This document shows positions 44,730 through 55,500 of a stretch of DNA of 64,000 nucleotides, piece by piece. Location of the stretch: the NCBI GenBank assembly GCA_019915135.1, contig JAHLMK010000006.1, positions 372,001-436,000 on the forward strand. The letters run 5' to 3'. Position 1 is the stretch's first letter; every line of letters begins with the position of its first letter. Position numbers and translations under genes: made by a program. The notes below the pieces were generated by a model. The model made no database searches and had not been told where the DNA came from. It saw only the letters and a program-made list of their open reading frames with translations. The stretch comes from Strobilurus pachycystidiatus. Taxonomy: Eukaryota; Basidiomycota; Agaricomycetes; Agaricales; Physalacriaceae.

Positions 44730-47700
44730 ATGGATCATTTTGACGCTGAAGGCAGTGGAATTGCGGACCCCTTCCCATTCGACCCCCTCTTCGGATATGG
44801 GACACAGCAAGAGAGCAATCCTGAATATGGTGGCGACGTACTGTACGCGGAGCCAGAGCCCATCTCTCTTGCTGATTTACACGAACCGAGCATCCCCCAT
44901 CCCGACGTATCTACGTCCTTCCGACGCGTAGAACATGATCCACAAATTGGTGGTTCTGGTGCTGGGCAGCCGCAGTCCCGGAGATTTACCGCCGACTCAG
45001 AGAGGCCCATAGCGCACGATGCTGAGACGAGCATGCATTTTATTCACGCATCTCCCGAGGGTCGTATACCTAAACTTCCCCAGAAGGTCCCAACTTGTAT
45101 GTACATTCTCCTGTCACTAATCATTCTTAACCTTTCCTACGTTAGTATCGAAAATAACACCTCGCGCGCCGTCCGTGGTATCCTCACAGGCGTCCTCGAC
45201 AGGTTTGCGGGCCTCGAGGCCTCGGGGAATCCGCCTCGGAGTTGATCCAAAGGCCACGATGTGGGAGCACTTTAACCGCGAGGCTAGCGTATCTGATCGA
45301 GAACTTTTCGAGGGTTGGAGAGACGGTCTAGACAATCTTTGCATCATCGTAAGCCTTGTCGTCCTCAATGGTCTCGTCCGTCGTTTGATTTGACGACAGA
45401 CTGGCCTGTTTGCAGGCATCATCGGTGCTTTCATTGTTGACCAGCTCAACAACGATCCATCCGAAACGCTTGCACTAGTACTTGTACAAGCGTTCATCCT
45501 ACAGACAGACATGTCATCAACGTCGTCTCCGCCCTCACCTGAAAAGATAACGACGCAGTTGATGTCGCCGCTATTAAAGCCTCCCACGACCGGCGATATT
45601 CTGATAGTCAGCGCGTGGTCACTCTCGTGCGCCATATGTCTCGGTGTACTTCTCTTCTCGACCTTTATCCGACATTGGATATCAGAATACGACAGAGATC
45701 TGAATAACGGCAGCACGTTTGATTGCGCCCAGCGCCGGCAGTTGCGCTTCGGGGCTCTCAACTCGTGGCACGTACCGAATATCATTTCCCTTCTCCCTCT
45801 TTCCATCCATGGAGCGCTCGCGCTCTTCCTTGGCGGATGGGTCATGAAGCTGTGGCAGTTCCATCCGACGCCTGCTTTCATCGTGCTAAGCCTATGCGCT
45901 TTCATGGTCATCGCTTATACCAGCATGACTGTCCTCCCTCTCTTCTCCCCCACATGTCCTTATCACAACACCGCGCTTGTACTCTTCATCAAAGTCTATT
46001 GGTCGTCTGTCAACTCGATTAAGCGCGTTTGTGTTTCCGCGTACGGCTATATGATCCGCGTCTTGAGCTTCGTGTCGAAGCACTCATTGACGCCCACTCC
46101 GATGTTGCCCATATTCTCCGTCAAGCCTTTCTCCACTCACACGATCGAAACGCGCGAGCAGAAGATCATCCAGGAGGACAAAGCATCACTCACCTGGGAC
46201 GCTGTTGTCTGGATGCTCAGCTCGTCTCGAAACGCACTTACAGTCGACACATGCCTTCGCTCCATGTCTTATCTCAAGTACATTCCATCGAAGATGTACA
46301 GCGTCCTACCTACCAAAGTCCCATTATTGCTCTACTCCAAGCTCTCTTTGGATGCTCCTCCGCCATTGGACCAGTTTTGGAACACGCTCGAGATGACCGC
46401 GGCCTTGGAGGAATCATTCTCTCGGAAATTCGACTTCATGATGAGCTTCCTTTCGCTCTGGAAATGCGTCTCGCTCGACGATATCACCTCCCATTCCCAT
46501 CTTTCCCTGATTACTGGGCGAACGTCGCGTACTTATGAACGGCTATACCCAGAGGTGATGGAAATCTGGGAGGCTCTGAAGCTCAAATGCGATTCGTTCG
46601 CAGACATGCATAGTCGCGGCTGGCAAATGGATAATTTCGTCGTTGTTCTTGTGACAGAGGCTATATATTTTGTCATTCATCCCGCCAATACCGTCTCTGC
46701 GAATGTGATGCCCTTGGACGCTCCTGCCTGCCCTGTCAAGGATCTCGAGCTCATCTTACACTGGCACCTCAAATCTATGCACGATGCCGATGGCAGCATG
46801 TACCTTGACCAGAACACCATGATTGTGCTTCTCAACTCGCTCGCTCATGTCCTCCTTCGCTTTGACGCCGCACTTCTACGGCAGAGATGCGTATCTTTGC
46901 TAGACACTCTGCAGCAATTACTGCGTATACTGGGACCTCACGACTTTCGGGTTTTCCTATCATTACATGCTTGTATACTCATGTTTGTGGGCGGACATGA
47001 TGAGAGAAAGAACACTCTTATTCGCAACATCAACAAGCCGCCAGAGCAAAGCCTTCAGTTCACCGCGCAGGATGGATATCTTCAGCTTGTGGATAGTGCT
47101 GGAAGACTGCTCACATTGTCCCGTCCCTCAGGCTCGGACGCTCGATGGGAAGCACTTCTCAAGGAGGTTGCTTACTCTCTATACAAGTTCGCGTATAGTG
47201 CGAACAGAGTCGGTCGCCTTATCGAGAAGCCACTCCTTGAACTGTCTGCAGTCTATGCAGACTCTATTGTCCAGTCCATCGATTCCGGAGCACCCAGGGA
47301 GGATTGGATCCATCAGCCCGCGTGGGTGCTACAATTCCTCTCCGGACTCCCCTCGAAGGAGGGCTTCTCAGATAGCAGCAAAAGAAAAGTAATCGCAATC
47401 ACAAGGGAGATGCTTTGCATGTCTCGGTCCAAGAAACAGGCCTCTCTCGTCCCAGACATCCTATCACTATATCAGAGGTGGCTTCGCGTAGAGGAAGATC
47501 GCTATCTTTGGGTCGAGCTATGCAAGGCAATTATCGCCGGTCTGAACTGCAGTTTGATCGAGGATAGGACTACATTGCAAGTTTTCGTCAGACAGGGCAC
47601 TTTCGTCGAACTTTCCAACGGTCTGAGCGATACGGACGACTACGTAGTGATTACTGAACTTCGCAGCTTTCTGGATTCATGGGAAGCGGACTTTGTGAAG

Positions 47701-47802
47701 TTTACCTACCATCCCAGTGCTCGAGATGCACACAACTATCTGGACATCAACTTTCCAACCATGATAAATGATTACTCTACGCTCATGGAGAATGGCATGT
47801 AG
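44730..47802 (+). CDS. DUF6535 transmembrane protein (long form)
   Basis: Exons 44730-45096, 45146-45348 and 45400-47802 encode 990 aa. An acidic, proline-rich N-terminus of about 150 residues precedes the DUF6535 domain. The domain begins around WEHFNREASVSDRELFEGWR with LDNLCIITGLFAGIIGAFI (first membrane span). It continues with DILIVSAWSLSCAICLGVLL, the conserved RHWISEYDRDLN and further spans at NIISLLPLSIHGALALFLGG and AFIVLSLCAFMVIAYTSMTV. The last 600 residues are soluble and helical without a known domain. DUF6535 proteins are an expanded basidiomycete family of unknown role. The two N-terminal introns restore the domain frame exactly. A second member lies 1.8 kb downstream. Confidence 0.88.
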
Positions 47803-47822
47803 GCTTGATGATCGTTATTTAT

Positions 47823-48887
47823 CTAGACGCGATTTTCTAATGTAAGGAGAAAATAGGCCTCAGACCGATAACGAATTCCTGCTGGAACATAATCACGTTG
47901 ATGAACGAGCCCCCCAAACATTGTTTTCTCCAGAAGCCAGTCGTAAATACATATACCTGGCGGTCCAATGGATTGCGTAGTACGGACTCGGCTCGTTTCG
48001 ATGACCGCTGCCCGACGGGACGGGGTCGCCTCTCGAAGATGGCGATCAGAAAGATTCATCGGAAAGAATTTGGATAGATGACTCAAAACGTCGTTAACCG
48101 TAACGCCTGCCGATTCGAGAGTTGCATCCACTGACACTTCCCATGGAAACGTTGTCGCAACGATGGAGAGGCGCGACATTTTAGGCGACGTGGCGGGCTG
48201 CAAGCGAGCGTTGCGCAAAGTCAAAGGAATTTCTCTATCCGGAGTGACATATTTCGCGTTTTCGGAAGATGTCCTTATGTCCCATTGCAGGCGACGCTGT
48301 TCGGAAAAGGGGGAGGCGAGCATGGGATTGACTGTGATGTCATGATTCAAGGCTATGTCTGGTGTTAGGACAGGTCCCACTGTCACAATCTCAGTTTCAT
48401 CTCTTCTGAATAGCACAAAGTACCCACAATTGGGGCCCGGTACCCATCTGCCCATGAGAACTTGTTTAAATTCCGGAAATTCGTCTGCCTTGCGGGAAGG
48501 TCGGGCAGCAACATCCCTCTTGCGCTGCTCCTCCTCCCATATGCGGAGATTCCTGAGCTGCGCCGCAAGACGGAAGGCAAGTTCCTCGAGCTCTTCTCTG
48601 TTTTCTGTCGCGGGCAAGTACAGCGCAGGTATGGGACCGGTCTGAGGTAGCTCGTTGATGTCCTGAAGAGGTTGCGAGGGTCTAGCCGACTCGACAATTC
48701 GAATGCGGCTAGATGAGGAGGCAGCACTTTGGGGAGGTGATCGCGATGGAGATGGCGTAGAACGCGGGCCAGATGTCCTAAGAATGGAACGGAGCGGTTT
48801 TTCGGCAGTGGGATCGGAGAACGGGCGGGATTGGTTAGATTCCATGCAAATTTTACGCGTCGAGGACGAGTATGACCTGTCATCCAT
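47823..48887 (-). CDS. DUF6699 domain protein
   Basis: A single exon from ATG 48887 gives 354 aa; the frame is open further upstream but offers no ATG. The first 120 residues are Ser/Pro/Arg-rich and probably disordered (SRPFSDPTAEKPLRSILR). The C-terminal half carries the DUF6699 pattern: LQWDIRTSSENAKYVTP, then ATSPKMSRLSIVATTFPWEV with VTVNDVLSHLSKFF. This domain is common in basidiomycetes and has no assigned activity. It stands tail-to-tail with the DUF6535 gene on its left, 20 bp apart, so the two transcripts must overlap. Confidence 0.75.
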   Translation of the reverse strand: MDDRSYSSSTRKICMESNQSRPFSDPTAEKPLRSILRTSGPRSTPSPSRSPPQSAASSSSRIRIVESARPSQPLQDINELPQTGPIPALYLPATENREELEELAFRLAAQLRNLRIWEEEQRKRDVAARPSRKADEFPEFKQVLMGRWVPGPNCGYFVLFRRDETEIVTVGPVLTPDIALNHDITVNPMLASPFSEQRRLQWDIRTSSENAKYVTPDREIPLTLRNARLQPATSPKMSRLSIVATTFPWEVSVDATLESAGVTVNDVLSHLSKFFPMNLSDRHLREATPSRRAAVIETSRVRTTQSIGPPGICIYDWLLEKTMFGGLVHQRDYVPAGIRYRSEAYFLLTLENRV

Positions 48888-49243
48888 GACAAGATCAGCT
48901 GTAGTTCCGTCAAAAACAAGGGATTCTGGCTCACAGTGGTATCCAGAGAAACGACGAAAGCAAGACAACAATAAGATTACAAGAGTGACATGAAATAAAT
49001 GCAAAATTGGAGGAGGATAGTCGTTATTTCGTGGTGGAGCGATGGTATGAGTCCGACGACATGAGAGCACAAGAGATACCGGTGAGTGGCTGTGCCAGCC
49101 GTTGCAGTATGTTCACACGAGCTCGGGCCGATGCCCGATCTCTGGCTGAGTCGCCGGCGCATGTTGCCTCTTTGACCTGCTGTTGAACATTTTTGTCACC
49201 TTGACTCGGTTGCCGTCAACAGAACTCGCCATACAACCGAAAA

Positions 49244-49361
49244 CATGGACTCTAAATTGCCGCGCTCATCGACCGACAAGGATTTCACGCCTGCCACTGC
49301 GGGCGTGATTGCTGACTCCCACTGTCAATCAATCGTCCCCACAAGTCAAGGTCGATCTGGA
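49244..49361 (+). pseudogene. Relic of DUF6535 first exon
   Basis: An ATG-started stretch reads LPRSSTDKDFTPATAGV, matching the first exon of the downstream gene (LRSSTDRGATPATATV), and the preceding GACTCGGTTG also matches. It ends in a stop at SQGRSG and has no following exons, so it is a leftover of a promoter-plus-exon duplication about 0.4 kb upstream of the real gene. Confidence 0.6.
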
Positions 49362-49636
49362 TAGAGGATGGTTCTTCTTCTTGAACTGAAGTTGGCTTGA
49401 AGGGTTGCTGGAGGGGTGAACTATGTAATCCTGCGACGATGTAGTTCCCCGAACGTGTCAAGGGTCGCGACCCGCGTGGTCGTCCAACCCGCGATTGTTG
49501 GCTGCCGGTGCATCGTGTCTACCAGGTGTTGTCTACGATCAGTAGGCGCGACATTTACTTGCGACCCACATTTTGCCATTACCTCCGACTCGGTTGGGCC
49601 TTAACTGTCGACCGAGCCCGTTTGACAACCGCTCTT

Positions 49637-51754
49637 ATGCCTGAACCCAAGCATTTTACACCACTACGTTCATCGACGGACAGGGGAGCCACGCCTGCCA
49701 CGGCGACCGTCACCACTGGCACCGATCCTGACAATGCACGCAGTACAGATAGCGCTCAGGTATGTGGACTTTATTTTCCTGGTCCCACATACAACTTTGA
49801 CGCGATGATTCCGATTCAGTCGAAGAACAATCCTGACGATGGCTACGAGGCGTTCAAGAAACGAGTTGACGAAGAAGTGATTCAAGCTTGCGTTAGTAAC
49901 TGTATATCCCTCTCATTCTTGTACAGCTTCCAAAGGATGGCCCCATGAAGTTTCCATTTCCCCAATACTCTGACCACTGGGAAAAATGTCATGAGATCCT
50001 CGAGAAACATGACAACGACCTATGCCACGGATGGGATACGGACATCGATACACTTCTCGTCTTCGTACGTCGCTACGCGCGTACCTCCGTTCATTTTTTC
50101 TTACTAAGTATCTCATGTTAGGCTGGTCTTTTTTCCGCGGCCGTCACCGCGTTCACCATCGAATCCTATCAATGGTTTCAGCCAGATGCAGGAGACACGA
50201 CCGTCCTTCTACTGCAACAAATTTCCCAACAGTTAGCCGGTGCTAACGCTACAACGGCCTCCGTCACCGCGGATTTCTCCCCGACGCCGTCGCAGCGCCG
50301 CATAAACATATTTTGGTTCCTGAGCCTAGTCGTCTCGTTGATGACCGCACTGCTTGGCATTTTGTGCAAGCAATGGCTGAGAGAGTATCGGAAAGACGCT
50401 GCCCTTCCGTACAAGGAAGGCGTCTGTCTTCGCCAACTCCGTTTCGAGTCTTACACCTTCTGGCGTGTGCAAGAAATCATCGCGAGCCTCTCGCTACTGC
50501 TCCAACTTGCCCTGTTGCTCTTCGTCCTCGGGATCCTCGACCTCCTCTGGAGTCTCGATCATATCACGGCGAAAGTGATCACCGTCGCGGCCTGTCTGGG
50601 ATTTGGGATGGTGGTCCTGACTACGATCCTTCCCGTGGCTGTATTGATTTACAATCTAGCCAAGGTGCTGTGGGACTCGAGTCCGTCACAGACTCCCATG
50701 TGTGCATTTAAATCTCCCCAATCCTGGCTTTTTCTCCGCACCACCTCCTTCTTCTTCGCGCTTCTCCTGTCGCCTTTCTCCCGCGCACCTGTCCTCCCCG
50801 AACTTCAAAAGTTGAAGTCGTGGCTCACCATAGAGAGACTAGTTGTCGAACTTCTCTCCAGTGGCTTTGCATACCGTGCACTTTGCTGGTTGGATGATAA
50901 CTTCTCACAGAAGGAGCCTAATAGTATCGTTTATCTGACGAGATGTCTTGCAGACTTGGAACTTACGCCGGAGGACCTCGATTCTAATCCCGTAGGCATG
51001 ATCCCTGAGGAAGTTCGCGATTGTTATTGGAGCTCTGATGCAATCGCCTGGGCATTTATTGTTCGGCGGCCACGATCCCCGGATCCTTCGGTCATGAACT
51101 CCATCAATGAAATAACTCTGCGCGTAGCAAAGCACTCCTTACCACTCGTTCTGCATACGTTGCAACACGGGCTCATTTTTGAATTTAGCGATAAAAGTGA
51201 CGTTCACCTCTTTCCACTTCGATGAGGAATCGCTGACACCCTCAAAAGACACAATGGTGTGGCCGGTGGAACGCTACACATGGATGTTCTTCAACTTCTA
51301 TGGCGAAGAACAGGGTGACCCATGGGGTAGCTCTGGGAAGATTCCTCCCAGTTTCCTGTGCGCGGCGCTGCCACCCATCTTCCAACTCCTTACGGGGATG
51401 TGCGAAATATCGGAGGACCTCTTAGTCTATGAGGAGTGGGGAGTAATACCAATGGTCCTGTCACCATTAGAGACGCTGAATAGGGAGGTCGAAGCGGATT
51501 ATCACAGCGTCTGCTACCTTTGCGAGTGGATCATTGACGGGGCATTTGAGAAGTTGATACCGGTATGGCCCCGTGGCCGTTTGGACACGGACTACAGGAG
51601 TCGTGTTGCGCGTTGCTTGCTCGACATTGTTGAGAAGGTCAGGCCAACAGAAAACGGCGACTCGGACTCAGCGGATCCGCGATGGGATGAACTTGCGCAT
51701 ACATTAAGGACCGTAGCAGAGACTAGAATGTCCTCTAATGCTCCAAGTACGTAG
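49637..51754 (+). CDS. DUF6535 transmembrane protein (short form)
   Basis: Five exons (49637-49759, 49820-49891, 49927-50064, 50122-51196, 51249-51754) encode 637 aa. The domain starts with HGWDTDIDTLLVF joined by an intron to AGLFSAAVTAFTIESYQWF. It continues through the spans IFWFLSLVVSLMTALLGIL and ASLSLLLQLALLLFVLGILD, with the family signature CKQWLREYRKDAALPY between them. A further span is VITVAACLGFGMVVLTTILP. The rest is soluble. The last intron (51197-51248, GTGACG ... GCTGACACCCTCAAAAG) is needed to pass from FSDK to TMVWPVERY; without it a stop follows at once. The start at MPEPKHF fits the position of the decayed duplicate exon upstream. Role unknown. Confidence 0.87.
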
Positions 51755-52116
51755 GACGTAGACTCGTACATCCGCTGTCCTTTTTATCGTATCACTTGTT
51801 TGAAACAGAACTGCCGGCTGAATTCGGACGCGTAACTTGTTCAGACCAAAGGAGAGCAATAGACGATATCAATTGACATTTACTCCGCAATCATAGTTCC
51901 AACTCAGCCAACACCGAAGAAGTTTGAAAGGTGAGGCGTCTAATCTACAGCGGCCTGGCCTGTCTAGCCCAACCTAAACACCTCGCGGGATCGAATGATA
52001 TAATGATAGTGATGTGCCTTCACGGGCGCATGATAATCTACATAACAAGTCAGCGGCCTGACAAGGATAGTAGAGAGAGAGAGCGGAGAACTGACGCAAA
52101 AGGCATTGTGGCGCAC
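51755..52116. other. Intergenic, no gene seen
   Basis: The sequence downstream of the DUF6535 gene and of the pheromone gene contains a GA-rich run near 52070-52090 and no open frame worth reporting. Confidence 0.4.
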
Positions 52117-52230
52117 TTATGCAATGACGCAGCCAGAGCTGTTGTCGTCGGCGGCGTCGACGGGGATAGAGTCCATGGTCTCGTCATCAACCTGGGCGGC
52201 GACAGTAGGGGTGTATTCAAAGGAGTCCAT
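52117..52230 (-). CDS. CaaX lipopeptide mating-pheromone precursor
   Basis: A 37-aa frame begins MDSFEYTPTVAAQ and ends DNSSGCVIA followed by TAA. Basidiomycete pheromone precursors are short, very often begin MDSF or similar, are acidic, and end in Cys-aliphatic-aliphatic-X. The Cys is farnesylated and carboxymethylated after removal of the last three residues (here VIA). The mature peptide would be the C-terminal dozen or so residues, cut at a charged site before SIPVDAADDNSSGC or later. Partners would be an STE3-type receptor; none is in this window. It is far below usual gene-calling length. The family call rests on both ends and size, not on a search. Confidence 0.8.
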   Translation of the reverse strand: MDSFEYTPTVAAQVDDETMDSIPVDAADDNSSGCVIA

Positions 52231-52316
52231 TGCGATGAGTGTTTGTGCGGATTGATAAGACACGAAGGACTTGACTCAACTCGATGGATGGTTTTCGTGT
52301 GCTTATTTTGACGACT

Positions 52317-52322
52317 CTTATA
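52317..52322 (-). promoter_or_regulatory. TATA box of the pheromone gene
   Basis: TATAAG on the minus strand lies 87-92 nt upstream of the pheromone ATG. Confidence 0.5.
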
Positions 52323-52510
52323 CCCATACGCTATCTGAGACAGGCTGCTTTGTGCGTTGTTGTGCATGCGCGCAATGACAATAAGAGAGGGCGCGTCGTG
52401 CATTGTATTTGAAATTGACGCGTCAGTCGAGTGGTCTGAAATAGAACCAGGATGGGCCATCGAACGCGTGGCAATACCGGGACACTGTTATTACAAAATG
52501 TTACCTGCAT

Positions 52511-55500
52511 TCATAATTGACGTTGATAAAATGCTACACTTGCTTTTGCATTACCACATTTCATGAGATCATTCACTCGCTCATCATATGTACCATCCTC
52601 ACTTGCTAATCGTTGCTGATAACCATCATACTTCCATACTGATGCATCTGTATCTATCCACCTAGCAATGAAATGACCTCCTCGTCCAATCTGCTCATGA
52701 TACACAATACCTATCAGACAATATGTTACAATTTGTCCTTGAATAACAATACTTATTTCAAGATTTAATATTAGATGTTCATATGCATATACTGAGAATG
52801 TAATTATAGGTATAGATTTCTGTAGAACATATATTGTTTTACATCCTCTGACTCGACATGCTCGACATGGTGTCTCTATTGGACGAGCCATGTTATTAGT
52901 TACATACTCTTGTATTGATGAGTATCCAATTCCTATCCAAAATGTTGCATCACCATTGGTGAATCTCAAATTATCATGATTATTTTCACATTGCTGGATC
53001 CCTTGTATTGAATCATCCATGTATAAAAGGATGATATCAATTATATTTTCAATTGTTGCTTGAGCTCCCAAACGGAAATTTCTTGGTTCTTGTGCAATCA
53101 AATTGATTCGAAACTCATTTCTAACGTTATCAATACCTATATTTGATGTTTGAGTCTCTCTTTCAAACATTTGTTCCAATACATTGATATTATTCAGTTT
53201 TATATGTTCTTGCTCATTTGTAAAAAAATCAGGATTTTGTCGCCATAGACTGAATATAATAAATATAATACTGTCATAAGAGCAACTATTGTTCTGCCAC
53301 TTGGGACCATATGGTGCATTTGAAAGTTCTAATCGATTTACTTGTACTTGCTGCAACTTTTGTACTTTCTTTTTAACAGGTTGTGTTGTCGTATCATTAA
53401 CCACTTTTGAAGATATTGTAGTCGTAGTCTTGATAATGTCATTTTCCTCTTGAATTACATTAACAGGATTTGTTGCATTTGTCTCTCTAGTTTTCTTTTC
53501 TGATGGCGGTAGAATCTTCCAAGCTATCTGATCAGGATATATATCTTCTTGTATTTCTGATTTTGCAATACCCTCATGTAAATCTTCTGGCATATATAAT
53601 TTGTTTTTTTTATAACTACGATAATCTGCTATCATGGTATAACGTGTTGCCATTGTTATATTATATGGTAAATTTCTTTCAAATTGTAGTTTACAAATTT
53701 CATCTAATAATTCAAGTTCACAAAATTCTTGTCTGATATCGCCAGTACAACCACCTGATATTTTTCGTGAATCAAAATCTTGTAAAATTAAGGTTCCATT
53801 TGCTGTTTTACCCCTAGATAATGCTGTATAAATACCAAAATAAGTTGGGCAATCATTAATATGCACAGGATTTTCTATACGTGACTTTCCTTGTGAACAA
53901 TAATCTGTCATTGCAAAATTCAAGCACAAGTTGGCTTGTGTTCGAGAAATTTTGATTGTATTATCAGTAGGTAATGCAATTGTCATTGTACTTGTAGTTG
54001 TACTAACAGGTACTACATTTATTGGTAATCCTTCTAACTGTATCTGTTTCGGAGCATCTATCAACTCAATAAAAATTACATCTAGCATTAATTGACCTTT
54101 GGAACCTCGTTTCGATTTCCATGAATGAACACGTCCCTCTTGTCCTTTTGTAACATTCAACTCGGTAGCTATATTCTTACGAATCATAACAGGCATTCCT
54201 ATACATAAACTCAATTTTGCTGGTATTAAACTTTCACTACTACTTGAAGGCAAACTCCATAAAACCTTTTGTAAGTTAATTCCTATTGTTTTGATTTTAT
54301 GTTTAAGACCTTTCCCTCTTCTATCTTTGATCTCATCCATAGTCTCACATGGAGAATCATCAGAGAAAAAATGAGTTAAAGATTGATTAGTCTCTTGTGC
54401 AAATCGCAATGCACCTAATCAATTCATTTCATCTCGATGTGCATTGCGTGCAGTGATAATAGCTGTATTTCTGAATTTTCTATTATTCAAGAACTTCCGC
54501 CCAGGTAATTCACTATGAATTAATGTTCGAAGAAAAGCTATATCTTCAGGAGTGCAAGACTTATAACGCATATTCTCAAGTGCTTTTCGAAATTGTAAGT
54601 CTTCCTTTGTACTACCTTGTAGCCGCATATTTTTACGTAAAATAACAACATGATTAACTTGATGCCATAATGCTTTACCAATAGCTGCGGCTTGACCAAA
54701 ATTACTTTCTTCATGTTGTCCTACTTTACGGCTCCAAAGTGGCTTATGAATATGCATTTTAACAGGTGGCAACTGAGCAAAATCACCAGCAAAAATTATG
54801 TTCAAACCACCAAATGGTAAATCAGTTGCTTCTTTAGCTTTAGCAAGTCGAACACTAATTTTATATAAATCACCACATGAAAGCATGGATACTTCATCCA
54901 AAAAAATATAATCAACTCCTCTTAATCGCGATCGTATTTGTGCCATGACTGTTGGTGCAACTGAATCACTATAGTATTGACCATTGATACCTAATAAATA
55001 ATGATATGTCATACCATTTAACAATGCTGCAGCTGCACCCGTTGGTGCTACTATAACCATTCTATACCTTTCATTACGTTGAGAAAAAAATTCAACTAAT
55101 GCCTCCAACACTCTAGATTTTCCTGTTCCACCCATTCCTGCAATATATATTTTCAAAGAGTCTGCATAAATATTTGTAGCATGTTCTGCTATAATCTTAA
55201 ATGCTCTCTCTTGCTCTTCATTCAAATTATATTTTTTGACTACATCATTTCGTATATTTTCATTGAAGTTTTTCACCTCAGAGTTTTCTTCATTTCGCAT
55301 ATCTTCTTTCGTTGTAATTTCTACAAATGGTTCTCGTTCTTTAGGTTTGAATTCACAATATGGCTTTTCTTCATCATTATTTGAATCAAGTAAATTCATT
55401 CCTACTTTATAAGATTCTTGCATTTCACTACGAAGTTTTCCCAAATCCATCATCCAATGATGAGCACTTTGTTCCTTTGTACGGCAATCAGGTAAAAGAT

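Noticed and set aside
48891..49070. N-terminal extension of the DUF6699 protein with a hydrophobic stretch
   Set aside because: The frame is open but contains no ATG; it most likely is 5' UTR.
52417..52426. Palindrome TGACGCGTCA as a possible Helitron 3' hairpin
   Set aside because: No CTRR follows it at the expected distance and it lies outside the AT-rich block.
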